Position numbers and translations under genes: made by a program. Below the pieces are notes generated by a model. That model was not told where the DNA came from. It made no database searches and saw only the letters and a list, made by a program, of their open reading frames with translations. A DNA stretch of 14,715 nt from JAPLDA01 sp043742705 (GTDB lineage Bacteria > Bacteroidota > Bacteroidia > AKYH767-A > 2013-40CM-41-45). Below are positions 1 through 8,429 of this stretch, one piece after another. The stretch is from positions 1 through 14,715 of the forward strand of contig JAYTXY010000064.1 in the NCBI GenBank assembly GCA_043742705.1. The letters run 5' to 3'. The stretch's first letter is position 1. Each line of letters opens with the position of its first letter.

Positions 1-227
1 CTGTTCCAGTTTCCTGTTGCCGCAGATCGATAATCACCTGATGTAGCACCAAGCGCGCTTTTGGAATCACTAAGATTGAAAAAAATAATCATTGCTGAAG
101 TCATCAGGGCAATTGCCGATGCGGTAACGACAACAACTTTCTTCATAGAAAGTCTTGTTCGCGTCCGCATAACAAGGCGACTCTTTCGTTTTCCTTGTGA
201 CCTTTTATTTTGTCGTAGTGTTGCCAT
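1..227 (-). CDS. N-terminus of a secreted protein with long basic leader (partial)
   Basis: The ATG is at 225-227 and the frame stays open for 75 codons to the window edge, so only the leader and the first mature residues are visible. The leader has a basic stretch (residues 5-30, many Arg/Lys), a hydrophobic segment (about 31-50), then F49, N51-L52 and a small-residue region near A58-G60 that could be cleaved. The mature start has the GDYRS motif (64-68) and a W soon after. These positions align without gaps to the 910-residue protein encoded just upstream: R23/T24/L26/S27, F49, N51, L52 and G64-S68 coincide. It begins 33 bases after that gene's stop, so it is very probably the next cistron of the same operon and a paralogue. 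A C-terminal T9SS sorting domain is expected but lies outside the window. The frame is certain; the function is inferred from the paralogue. Confidence 0.8.
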   Translation of the reverse strand, partial: MATLRQNKRSQGKRKSRLVMRTRTRLSMKKVVVVTASAIALMTSAMIIFFNLSDSKSALGATSGDYRSAATGNWN

Positions 228-260
228 AAAAAATAAAAGTGGTATGGTAAAAGGATTAAA

Positions 261-2993
261 TCAGTTTTTAATAATTTTTTGTATTACTTTTTGATTGTCG
301 TAAGAGAGCTGAATGAAATATATTCCTGCAGGCAATCCTGACGCATCATAAAAATCATACTCGTTCACTCCGTCAACGGTGCTGATCATATCCGTAAAAA
401 CGATCTGTCCGTTTGAATTGAGTATGTTTATTTTAACATTGACGGACTGTTTCAGTAAAAAGGTCAATCTGAATTTTTCATGGAATGGATTCGGTGCAAT
501 CATTGAAATTTTTACTTCAGTATCCTCTCCTTTTGCTTTATTTTTTACCGTCTTAATATCAGAATAGGTAAAGTGCCCATCATAATCAGTTTGCTTTAGT
601 CGGTAATATGAATAACCCTCAAATGGATTTCTGTCAGCATCTGCATAATATAATTTGACCGTGCTGTTTCCTGCTCCCTGTTTTCTTAGCACCTCACTGA
701 AATTAGCCGCATCCGTTGATCGCTCCACCGTGAAATAATCGTTGTTCAATTCGGTTGCCGTTGCCCAAGTAAAATCAACCTGGTTTTCATTTGCCTTTGC
801 ATTGAAATAAATCAATTCAATCGGAAGGGTGTTAGCAATACCTGATACCACTCCATAGTGTCCGAGTATATTCATCCCTGTTCGGTTGACAACAGGAGCA
901 GAGTTTGATCCTGTTCCGGCAGCGTGTGTTCCGTTCATGGTCCATGAAGCTCCGCTTCCTGTTCGTTTGAAAAGATGAAGCTTTGTATAATCTGCAATTC
1001 CCGGAAATCCATTTGCATATAGGTTGACAGTGTAAACTCCGCTTGCAAATCCATTTCTCGCACCAAACAACCAATAGGCATATCCTGCATATCCGCAATT
1101 ATCGCCGGCATCCGTCAAAGGAAGTCCCAGTGTTCCAGGATTGGTCTGAACAAAAGAGCTGAGAATACTTCCTGCCGTTGGTGCAGTTGTGAAACTGAAA
1201 TTGGCGCCATCATAATAAGTTAGTGTTCCTATAGGAAATAAAATATTGCTTGTCGTGGCAGCCGCAATCCATCGTTTGAAATAACCAACTACGTGTCCGG
1301 TTGTTCTTGAAAGTGTACCAAGAACAGCTGTACTTGTTCCTAGTGTCAATGTATCGTTTGTTGCAATCCAAAGTCCGCTTGTGAAATTGAGAATGTTGCT
1401 GACAGAACTATTACTGGTTAGTGTTACGTTGCTGCTGTTATTTATGGTCAGATTGTGAACAGTGGATGGTAAACCATTTCCGGAATTTTGCGCGACTATT
1501 CCGTTATAAGTATAGTCTCCGCCTGTACTGTAAGAACGAGTACCGCTGCATTGCACATTTCCGGTTGCTCCTGAGCTGGTAATTCCGTTTGCATTTCCCA
1601 TCATCAATCCTCCGTTACTCATCAACGTGAAGTTTCCGCCTCCAGAAAGAATTTGATCATCCATTCGAAGGATTGCTCCTGAGTTCACTATAAAGTCAAC
1701 TGAATTTGTTATGCACCCTAGTGAAGTGGAAGTAAAGTATTGTACAGCAGAAGTTCCATTGAAATACACTTGTCCGCTCGAAGCATTCGAAGTTTCAGTA
1801 ACAACTCCTGATCCGCTCAACGACATATTTCCTGTCAGGTACATTTGTCCGATTCCTTTTGCAGAATTGTTTGCATCACATTGACTCATGTCAAGTGTTC
1901 CTCCAGAAATTGTCGCATTACCGGTTACATTCATGACAGTTGAGGTGTTACCATATGCTGTTCCACCGTTTTTTGTAAAAGCAAATGTTCCACCGGTCTG
2001 AACATAATTTCCGGTCAGATTAATGATTGTGCTTCCATTCGTACAGCTATACACGGTTCCACCTTGTACATTTAAGTTTCCACCAATATTTATTGTGGAA
2101 TTGTTTCCCTGCGCATCGAATTGAAAATTTGAGGATCCTGTTGAAGTGAGAGTCAGATTTCCATTTATATTTTGCAATGTGGCGCCTAAATCAAACGCTG
2201 TATTCTGACTTGTGCAATTCCAGGTTAAGTTTTTAAATGTCTGTCCAAGTCCGCTTGGGAGTGTGGTGGTAATTCCGGTGATTTCACAGGTAGCCCCTGT
2301 ATTCCATGTTGCTGATGCAATTGTCCCACCGTCTAAGTTGTGTTGATAAATTCCTCCTGAACTTACGGTTGGAAAATTTGAAGGTATTGTACCTCCGTCA
2401 CGTCTGAATCGTCCGCCTGAAGCAATTGTATTTCCTGCGCCTGAAGCAGTTGTTATCGTTCCGCCACTTCTTAGAATTTCAGTTCCCGTAACACTTAAAG
2501 TAGAATTGGAATTGAATGCGACAGTGGAAGAAATATCCAATGTTCCGTTTACGGTTACATCTACACCTGAACCTTTATGTATGGTCATTGTGTTGGCACT
2601 TACCGTCACTTGTCCGCCAGCATCAATCAGTACATCGTCAACGGTGACATTTGCTGAGATAGTAACAGTATGGCCGGATTGAATTTCAATCGCACCATCC
2701 GTATAAGAAGGAGCAACTGTTGCAGCCGCCCATGTAGAGCCATTATATTTTTCCCACGTTGCAGCAGTACCCCAGGTACCCGAAGTGAATGAACGGTAAT
2801 CGCCATTTGCTGCCGCATGGGCTTTATCGGGAGATGAAAGATTGATAAAAGCAATCAAGCCTCCTGTTAATAACAGAATGGAAAAAGCAGCAGCCATGTA
2901 AATTGTTTTTGCTGACAGCTTTGTCCTTGCGCTAAAAATCATTTTTGATTTTTGCCCCGAAGAATGACCGTTCTTTTTTTGTCTTGTTTTCAT
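261..2993 (-). CDS. T9SS type A sorting domain surface protein, 910 aa, beta-rich repeats
   Basis: Probable cell-surface or secreted structural protein, exported by Sec and then the type IX system. Residues 1-60 form an unusually long leader: about 30 mostly polar, basic residues, a hydrophobic segment (31-50), then AHA at 58-60 as a likely cleavage site. The mature protein opens with GDYRS and a W-containing strand, then a long Gly/Ser/Thr/Asn-rich passenger with recurring strands of the type GN-x(4)-GGT, suggesting a beta-helix or beta-solenoid. Residues about 723-832 are the Ig/Fn3-like module common before Bacteroidota sorting domains (starts LPIEL; contains YYRLKQTDYDG). Residues 833-910 are the sorting domain (starts APNPF; GIYFIQL; ends in a lysine-rich tail). 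No catalytic motif was recognised. It starts 9 bases after the stop of the upstream surface-protein gene, so the two are co-transcribed. An adhesin or surface-layer role is inference. Confidence 0.88.
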   Translation of the reverse strand: MKTRQKKNGHSSGQKSKMIFSARTKLSAKTIYMAAAFSILLLTGGLIAFINLSSPDKAHAAANGDYRSFTSGTWGTAATWEKYNGSTWAAATVAPSYTDGAIEIQSGHTVTISANVTVDDVLIDAGGQVTVSANTMTIHKGSGVDVTVNGTLDISSTVAFNSNSTLSVTGTEILRSGGTITTASGAGNTIASGGRFRRDGGTIPSNFPTVSSGGIYQHNLDGGTIASATWNTGATCEITGITTTLPSGLGQTFKNLTWNCTSQNTAFDLGATLQNINGNLTLTSTGSSNFQFDAQGNNSTINIGGNLNVQGGTVYSCTNGSTIINLTGNYVQTGGTFAFTKNGGTAYGNTSTVMNVTGNATISGGTLDMSQCDANNSAKGIGQMYLTGNMSLSGSGVVTETSNASSGQVYFNGTSAVQYFTSTSLGCITNSVDFIVNSGAILRMDDQILSGGGNFTLMSNGGLMMGNANGITSSGATGNVQCSGTRSYSTGGDYTYNGIVAQNSGNGLPSTVHNLTINNSSNVTLTSNSSVSNILNFTSGLWIATNDTLTLGTSTAVLGTLSRTTGHVVGYFKRWIAAATTSNILFPIGTLTYYDGANFSFTTAPTAGSILSSFVQTNPGTLGLPLTDAGDNCGYAGYAYWLFGARNGFASGVYTVNLYANGFPGIADYTKLHLFKRTGSGASWTMNGTHAAGTGSNSAPVVNRTGMNILGHYGVVSGIANTLPIELIYFNAKANENQVDFTWATATELNNDYFTVERSTDAANFSEVLRKQGAGNSTVKLYYADADRNPFEGYSYYRLKQTDYDGHFTYSDIKTVKNKAKGEDTEVKISMIAPNPFHEKFRLTFLLKQSVNVKINILNSNGQIVFTDMISTVDGVNEYDFYDASGLPAGIYFIQLSYDNQKVIQKIIKN

Positions 2994-3002
2994 TTGCAGT
3001 AA

Positions 3003-6000
3003 TTATTTTTTTATAAATTTTTTTGTGATCTTCTTGTCGTTGTAAAGAATATTTAATAAGTACACGCCCGACTTGAGCCCGGATTCATCCGTAAACTCAT
3101 ATCGGTTTGAACCTTCTTCTGAAATCTTCTCCTCCGTGCGAACAATTCTTCCATCCATCGTTGTCAATTGGAAATTCACAGGTCCTTTTTTATCGATGTG
3201 ATAAGCAACCCAAAAGGATTGATCAAAAGGGTTCGGTCCAAAATCATCAACGGAAATATTTCCACTGATCATTGCATGCATGTTCACTGATTTTATTTCC
3301 GAATAGGTAAAGCGTCCGTCATAATCGGTTTGCTTTAAACGGTAATAAGAAGTTCCTTCTATTGGATTTTTATCCACAGCTCCATAATGTAATGAAATGG
3401 TACTGTTTCCTGCTCCTGCCAGTTGTTGAATGCTTTGAAAGTTACCTCCATCAGCACTCCGCTCTATATTGAAGTGATCGTTATTGATTTCTGTTGAAGT
3501 AGCCCATTGTATGTTGACTTCTTTTCTGTTCTGTGTCGCATTGAAAAACTCAAGTCCGATTGGCAGTGGGTTTGAATTGCTGATGATGGTCCAGCTTGAA
3601 AATAATGTGACACCGGTTGCGAAAACTGTTGAAGTGTTTGCAGTAGACCCCGTTCTGCCTCCGATCGGATAATTCCAGATCGTCCGGTTCCATTGAATAA
3701 TGCCGAGAGATCCGTTGCTATTGCTTGCAGGCAACGTATTTTCAACATTGCGAAAGGCAAGAGAAACATTGGCTGTGAACCCGTTTGCTGTGATGCTCCA
3801 CCAGCGGTCGATCGTATAATTATCGTCATAAATATTGCCGCCCATATTGATGCTGATTGTTTGAGTAACCGGAATGCCTGAAGGATAAGGCTGGTTATCT
3901 GATGCGAATGTTGAGCGTGTTGAAACGGCCACATCTCCTCCGAAACCTGAAGTAGGAGTGAAGTCTACAGGAATGTAAGAAGATGCGTCAACTCCGAACG
4001 GGAACTCATGAAGTCCGGATGTCATATTTTTCCAAAGAAGAATACTTGTGTTCGTTGCCGCATTCATTTCACTTTTTACATAGCCTCCCGTTCTTGTGAT
4101 TGCAGAAGGAATTCCTGATAGAATAGTTAGTGTGTAACTATTCAGATTCAGTTCTCCGTGAACCAGGTCGAGCCTTGTTCTTACAAATACATTCGATGAC
4201 GCTGGCGCTGTGTATTCAGCATTGTCGGTTCCGTTGAAATTTATCCTGAGGATTCCATACATGTGATTGCTCGTGGTCGCAATTCCGGCACCTGTTCCTG
4301 TGATCACTTGATTGTCTGCTCCGTTGTATTCGACAACACTGTATGCATGCAGGTAAAAATTAATGTTGTTGGAAGCGTTGATGCATGCATTGGAAGTACC
4401 ATCATAAAGACCTTTCACTCTGAATGTTTTAATAACTCCGAGCGAATCAATCTGCACTCCGCAGTTTCCTGATAAACCATTTGAAACAAGTTGCCCGAAG
4501 TTCACAGCTGCAATTCCACCACTTGCTATTCTGAAATAGTCTGTTGATGGATTCGAATGCGATGCAATTTGAATGTTTCCTGTCTGTACATTTAATGTGC
4601 ATCCTGAAGCAACTGTTTGTTTGATCTGTTGAATGAAGTGATTGTTTCCTGAGCGGCTGTAATTCACAATGCCGTTCCTTGTAAAGTTCAGTTGCCCGAA
4701 TACAGGTATGGACTGAGCGCCACTGTGAGTAATCAAACCACTGCCGGAAACGGAGTAGGATGGTCCTGCAACATTGATTGTATGTGTTGCAGAAGTGGAA
4801 GATGAGTTGTTATCAAAATTGAGTGTGCCGTTCGACTGGATGAAATCTCCGTTCACTGTCAATACAACTGTATTGAAAGTGGCAACTGCTGTGTTGTTGT
4901 GCAAATAAAAATTTCCTCCGCTTTGATTGAATGTTCCTCCAAGTAAGATGTTCGTTGTTCCCGAATCTCCTTTCATTATAATATTTCCCGATGTAACTAT
5001 CAGGCTTCCTGTAATACTGACTCCTGCAGTTCCCGGATTACGCGATATGAAAGATGTACCTCCTGTGATAAGAACGTTTCCGCCAATGGTCATACTGAGC
5101 GCATGACTTGCACTTGCAGCTCCGTAATTAAAACTTGTTGTGGTTCCGCTTACCTGCAGATCTCCGTTGATGATTATTGTTTCCGCTCCCAAAGATGCAG
5201 ACCCTGTAAATTCAGATGTTACAATTCCGCTGATTGAAAGATTTCCTCCAACAGAAAGCCTGAACTTGAGATTATTCATCGTTGATCCGATGGAAGAAAG
5301 AGAAGTTCCCCTGAATTTGCTTGATGCCAAACTGAAATTGACAGTGAAATTGTTTGACACCGTAATCGAACCTGTTCCGCCTGCTGTGTGGCAACCTGTT
5401 TGTCCCATAAAAATTCCACCGTTCAACAGAAGGCTTCCGAAATTACAGGAGTATGTTCCTGAATTCAATGTGGTGACATTGTAGACGATTCGCGTGTCAC
5501 CTGTGTTTTGTAAAAAGATTCCTCCGACAATAAATGTTGCGTTTCCATTACTTACTCCTGCAACACCGGAGTTGTTGATGATCTTCACATTTCCGATGTT
5601 GGTGAAGTTGTTTGCCACAGTTACAGTGACATTTCCGTTTCCATCATTCAGCCCGTAAAAAATTCCTCCGTTGTTTGTCACACTTCCTGTTGAAACACTG
5701 AACGAAGATGGATGCGTTCCGTTGTGACCATAGAAGGATGAGTTGATTGACGCAAGAACAATACTTCCGATTGTTGTGTTCGAAATGCTGCCTGACTTAT
5801 CAAGTGTAATCCATCCCTGGTCAACTGTAAGACTTCCCTGAATCCTGTGGTTTTGAAAATAATTATTCTGGTTCCATTCTACAATGGTGTTGGAAATGGA
5901 TGGTGAATTCAACACAAGGTTTCCGAAATTGCCTGCCACAACAGATCCGAGAGGTACAGTATAGTTGTACCATTTTTTAATCGTCAATGTGCTGGTTGGA

Positions 6001-6458
6001 GAAAAGTTTTCATTTCCATTGGTGAACAATGTTGCACCCAATGCAGTATTTGTTCCCGGCTGCCATGTGAAAAAAGAATTCGCGCCAAGAACAAAAGAAG
6101 TATTTGAATTTGGAAGGCTGATATTCCCTCCGTTCATCAACACGGTTCCGTTTACAGTGACTGCTCCGTTTATGGTAAGCGTAACTCCCGGCAACCAGGT
6201 TAACGTTCCGCCTGCAGAAACAGTTAATGATTGAATAGTTTGGTCGGAATTAACGGTAACGGTTTGACCTGCTCCTATAACAACGACATCGGTTGCTGAT
6301 GGAACACTTGCGGGACTCCATGTTGAAGGGTTGTCCCAGTTTCCGGAAGCGGTGCTGTTCAACGCGATACCAAAAGAAATTCCGGTGTTGAGAATCAACA
6401 CTCCGACCAGGCAAAAAATTACCCGGAGAAATTTCATTTCAGGCAAGCGTTTTATCAT
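3003..6458 (-). CDS. T9SS type A sorting domain surface protein, about 1151 aa
   Basis: Large secreted protein of the same architecture as the 910-residue neighbour but with an ordinary Sec signal peptide (basic MIKRLPEMKFLR, then a hydrophobic run). The mature N-terminus has a GNW...TW...P...D.V.I..G..V.V pattern resembling G8-like or beta-solenoid capping regions. A long passenger of Gly/Asn/Thr-rich strands follows, with repeated GGxF or GGT turns. Near the C-terminus are a segment with FPFG and RWW, an Ig/Fn3-like module (about 965-1073, starts LPIGL, contains YYRLKQTDYDG) and a sorting domain (about 1074-1151, starts GPNPF; GVYLLNI; ends KKFIKK). Start choice: the frame extends to a TTG at 6477-6479, but the ATG at 6456-6458 is preferred; the ATG at 6435-6437 would also leave a workable signal peptide. 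No enzymatic motif was seen. The role as adhesin or surface coat is inferred. Confidence 0.88.
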   Translation of the reverse strand: MIKRLPEMKFLRVIFCLVGVLILNTGISFGIALNSTASGNWDNPSTWSPASVPSATDVVVIGAGQTVTVNSDQTIQSLTVSAGGTLTWLPGVTLTINGAVTVNGTVLMNGGNISLPNSNTSFVLGANSFFTWQPGTNTALGATLFTNGNENFSPTSTLTIKKWYNYTVPLGSVVAGNFGNLVLNSPSISNTIVEWNQNNYFQNHRIQGSLTVDQGWITLDKSGSISNTTIGSIVLASINSSFYGHNGTHPSSFSVSTGSVTNNGGIFYGLNDGNGNVTVTVANNFTNIGNVKIINNSGVAGVSNGNATFIVGGIFLQNTGDTRIVYNVTTLNSGTYSCNFGSLLLNGGIFMGQTGCHTAGGTGSITVSNNFTVNFSLASSKFRGTSLSSIGSTMNNLKFRLSVGGNLSISGIVTSEFTGSASLGAETIIINGDLQVSGTTTSFNYGAASASHALSMTIGGNVLITGGTSFISRNPGTAGVSITGSLIVTSGNIIMKGDSGTTNILLGGTFNQSGGNFYLHNNTAVATFNTVVLTVNGDFIQSNGTLNFDNNSSSTSATHTINVAGPSYSVSGSGLITHSGAQSIPVFGQLNFTRNGIVNYSRSGNNHFIQQIKQTVASGCTLNVQTGNIQIASHSNPSTDYFRIASGGIAAVNFGQLVSNGLSGNCGVQIDSLGVIKTFRVKGLYDGTSNACINASNNINFYLHAYSVVEYNGADNQVITGTGAGIATTSNHMYGILRINFNGTDNAEYTAPASSNVFVRTRLDLVHGELNLNSYTLTILSGIPSAITRTGGYVKSEMNAATNTSILLWKNMTSGLHEFPFGVDASSYIPVDFTPTSGFGGDVAVSTRSTFASDNQPYPSGIPVTQTISINMGGNIYDDNYTIDRWWSITANGFTANVSLAFRNVENTLPASNSNGSLGIIQWNRTIWNYPIGGRTGSTANTSTVFATGVTLFSSWTIISNSNPLPIGLEFFNATQNRKEVNIQWATSTEINNDHFNIERSADGGNFQSIQQLAGAGNSTISLHYGAVDKNPIEGTSYYRLKQTDYDGRFTYSEIKSVNMHAMISGNISVDDFGPNPFDQSFWVAYHIDKKGPVNFQLTTMDGRIVRTEEKISEEGSNRYEFTDESGLKSGVYLLNILYNDKKITKKFIKK

Positions 6459-6502
6459 ATCGATTTTAAAAGTTCGCAATGGTGTGATGAAATGGTTTTT
6501 AA

Positions 6503-6811
6503 TTATTCAGCAGTGATCGATCTTTCAGGAAGTTCTTTTGCCTGCTTAATAAAGATTGTATTTGCATTTGCTGCCGGCCGCTTTGCAATCACAGGTGCTG
6601 CAATTGTTTTTTCGTTTGTGAAGAATTGATCCGGCATAAGGATCACGTTATTGTTCATGGCTTTTGTTTCGTCTACCTGTGTAAGGTTGAAGAAAATGGT
6701 CAGACCGATCACCATGCATGCTATCGAAGAGGCACAAAGGATGATGACTGTCTTGCGTGAAATTTTCTGACGTTGCCGTTGCTGATTGTTTGGACGTTTT
6801 ATTTTCTTCAT
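6503..6811 (-). CDS. Small membrane-anchored protein with the leader of the surface proteins
   Basis: A 102-residue protein of unrecognised function, the first gene of the surface-protein block. Residues 1-20 are highly basic and Gln-rich, 21-41 are a hydrophobic segment with two cysteines (C26, C32), and 42-102 are a polar tail without a recognised domain. The first 50 residues align without gaps, at an offset of nine, with the leaders of the 910-residue protein and of the partial gene at the left edge (K20, S18, F40, N42-L43 match K29, S27, F49, N51-L52). It has no sorting domain, so the product is either a bitopic inner-membrane protein with its tail outside or a short periplasmic peptide after cleavage. 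It could be a dedicated partner of the surface proteins or the relic of a longer paralogue. The gene is ATG-started and ends 44 bases before the next ATG. Coding status is supported by this homology. Confidence 0.72.
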   Translation of the reverse strand: MKKIKRPNNQQRQRQKISRKTVIILCASSIACMVIGLTIFFNLTQVDETKAMNNNVILMPDQFFTNEKTIAAPVIAKRPAANANTIFIKQAKELPERSITAE

Positions 6812-7060
6812 GACTGATGAATGTTGCTTTAATCGGATTTAGTTTCAATATTCTTCTACGCACATTCAGCATTTTGGTGAATTCAAATCACCTGAAATGA
6901 TGGCGCTTCAGTTACATCTGTAAGATTTCGGAATAGTTGGATGTTCAGTGGAGAAAAGAAAGCTAAAAAATTATTTCTTTGGCTTAAGTAGGAATCAAAC
7001 TGCGTTAAACACAAAAAACAGTCGTTACGAAAAGTGTAAGGTTTGGTGATTTATTAAACT
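6812..7060. other. Intergenic region upstream of the surface-protein block
   Basis: About 250 bases without a convincing reading frame, between the terminator of the response-regulator gene and the first gene of the surface-protein block. It should hold the promoter of that block. I looked for the Bacteroidota -7 box (TAnnTTTG) and for a sigma-54 -24/-12 pair (TGGC...TTGC) on the minus strand and found no clear match to either. The stretch is AT-rich and not visibly repetitive. Confidence 0.5.
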
Positions 7061-7094
7061 AAAAAACCTCCTGCTAAGAGCAAGAGGTTTTTTT
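7061..7094 (-). terminator. Rho-independent terminator after the response-regulator gene
   Basis: The arms 7061-7070 and 7084-7093 are perfectly complementary (AAAAAACCTC against GAGGTTTTTT). Inside them TGCT and AGCA also pair across a three-base loop after one mismatch. Read on the minus strand it gives a hairpin followed by a T run, 25 bases after the stop of the REC-AAA+ gene. The T run on the other strand means it could act in both directions. Confidence 0.88.
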
Positions 7095-7118
7095 ATCATT
7101 CAAATCACAGATTTTTTA

Positions 7119-8288
7119 TCAGTTGTTAACGAATACAAGATCTTCTTGTGTGATGGTTCCGTTCTCAGCAAGAATAGCAGCACGTTCAATCACTGCTTTT
7201 AACTCGCGCACATTACCGGGCCATTTATATTCCATCATTGCTTTAACAGCCTCTTTCGAAATCGTGACAGGTTGTATGCGGTTCTCTTTGCAGAAATCAC
7301 TTAGGAAACTTTTCGAAAGCATGATCACGTCATCGCCACGCTCAAAAAGAGGAGGGAGGTGAATAAGAAAACCCTGGAGACGATAAAACAGATCTTCACG
7401 GAAACGTCCTTCTTTTACTTCAAGAGCAAGGTTACGGTTGGTTGCTGCAATTACACGCACATCCAGTTTGATCGGTTTGTTGCTTCCAATTCGTGTCACT
7501 TCTTTTTCCTGCAGCACACGCAACAGTTTTGTTTGCAGGATCGGATCCATTTCACCAATCTCATCCAGAAAGATAGTTCCTTCATTCGCTTCTTCAAACT
7601 TCCCGATTCTGCGGTCGCGTGCATCGGTAAACGCTCCTTTTTCATGACCGAATAATTCACTCTCGATCAGGTCTTCAGGAATCGCACCCATGTTTACGGT
7701 AACAAACGGTTTTCTTGCACGCGGTGAGTTGTAATGGATCGCACGTGAAACCAATTCTTTTCCGGTTCCGCTTTGTCCTGTTACAAGCACCATGATGTTG
7801 CTCTTCTCTACTTTCTGTATAAGTTTAAGTGTGCGCAACACGGCAGAACTGTTACCAAGGATATTCGTGTACCTGTTGCGATCAATGATCTGATCTTTCA
7901 GGGTTTCATTTTCTTTTTTCAGATTTACATTCTTGCAAAGATTCTTGACCGAATTTTCAAGGTTGATAATTGCATTTTCATTCTTGATGATGTAATCTTC
8001 GGCTCCCATTTTATAAGTCTCCACAACTACGTCCAGTTTCTCCTGTCCTGATACAATCACACATTGAATGGAGTCGTTGTAGTTTTTTATTTTTTCCATC
8101 AACTCAAGTCCGTTCATTTCCGGCATGAGGTAATCAATGGAAATGATGTCCGGATTCAGATGAAGGTTGTTCAGACATTCTCCCGGCGACATGAAATGAG
8201 TGACATCAACATTGTCAATCTTTTCGATTGCTTTCTTGATTAAGTTCCCCAGGAACTGGTCATCGTCAACAATAAATATTTTAATCAT
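7119..8288 (-). CDS. NtrC-like response regulator, REC plus sigma-54-type AAA+, no DNA-binding domain
   Basis: A 389-residue two-component regulator. The receiver domain (about 1-115) has the acidic D8-D9-D10 cluster, phosphoacceptor D52, S80 and K102. A coiled linker (about 108-140) leads to a sigma-54-interaction AAA+ domain (about 142-388): Walker A GQSGTGKE at 171-178, GAFTDA at 218-223 in place of the usual GAFTGA loop, Walker B TIFLDE at 238-243, arginine-finger region REDLFYRL at 297-304, and WPGNVREL at 356-363. The protein ends within 26 residues of that motif, so the Fis-type helix-turn-helix usual at the C-terminus is absent. Family members without this domain are known to activate sigma-54 holoenzyme from solution. 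The gene lies 141 bases downstream of a hybrid kinase with no output domain, a likely partner. Whether the GAFTDA loop still contacts sigma-54 cannot be decided here. Confidence 0.93.
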   Translation of the reverse strand: MIKIFIVDDDQFLGNLIKKAIEKIDNVDVTHFMSPGECLNNLHLNPDIISIDYLMPEMNGLELMEKIKNYNDSIQCVIVSGQEKLDVVVETYKMGAEDYIIKNENAIINLENSVKNLCKNVNLKKENETLKDQIIDRNRYTNILGNSSAVLRTLKLIQKVEKSNIMVLVTGQSGTGKELVSRAIHYNSPRARKPFVTVNMGAIPEDLIESELFGHEKGAFTDARDRRIGKFEEANEGTIFLDEIGEMDPILQTKLLRVLQEKEVTRIGSNKPIKLDVRVIAATNRNLALEVKEGRFREDLFYRLQGFLIHLPPLFERGDDVIMLSKSFLSDFCKENRIQPVTISKEAVKAMMEYKWPGNVRELKAVIERAAILAENGTITQEDLVFVNN

Positions 8289-8305
8289 GATGCTAAGATT
8301 TAGTA

Positions 8306-8319
8306 TTCTACTTGTAGAA
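8306..8319. repeat. Short inverted repeat upstream of the response-regulator gene
   Basis: TTCTAC and GTAGAA form perfect six-base arms around a two-base spacer, 17 bases upstream of the ATG of the REC-AAA+ gene. Its size and place would suit an operator or a small 5'-leader hairpin, but a single occurrence in AT-rich DNA is weak evidence. Confidence 0.3.
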
Positions 8320-8429
8320 ATTATCTGTTAAAATGTTTCATTTAAAGTTCCTTCATTATTTGCATTCTCATAGTCATTCTTACACTTTTTAGTGTGATCA
8401 TGAAAACAAGTAATTTTTGAAGGTGGTCT

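Noticed and set aside
3464..3934. A 156-codon frame on the same strand as the surface protein, in another register
   Set aside because: The overlapping frame carries the Ig/Fn3-like module and the region just before it without a break, so this is an out-of-frame shadow.
5140..5484. A 114-codon plus-strand frame opposite the large surface-protein gene
   Set aside because: It is antisense to a well-supported coding region of biased composition, resembles no family, and has no start context. Other plus-strand frames opposite the surface-protein genes were rejected for the same reason.
6648..6872. An alternative minus-strand frame overlapping the 102-residue gene
   Set aside because: It has no homology to its surroundings, while the 102-residue frame matches two other leaders in the window.
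6812..7060. A sigma-54 promoter for the surface-protein block, controlled by the neighbouring regulator
   Set aside because: I looked for TGGC and TTGC elements at -24/-12 spacing on the minus strand and found no acceptable pair.
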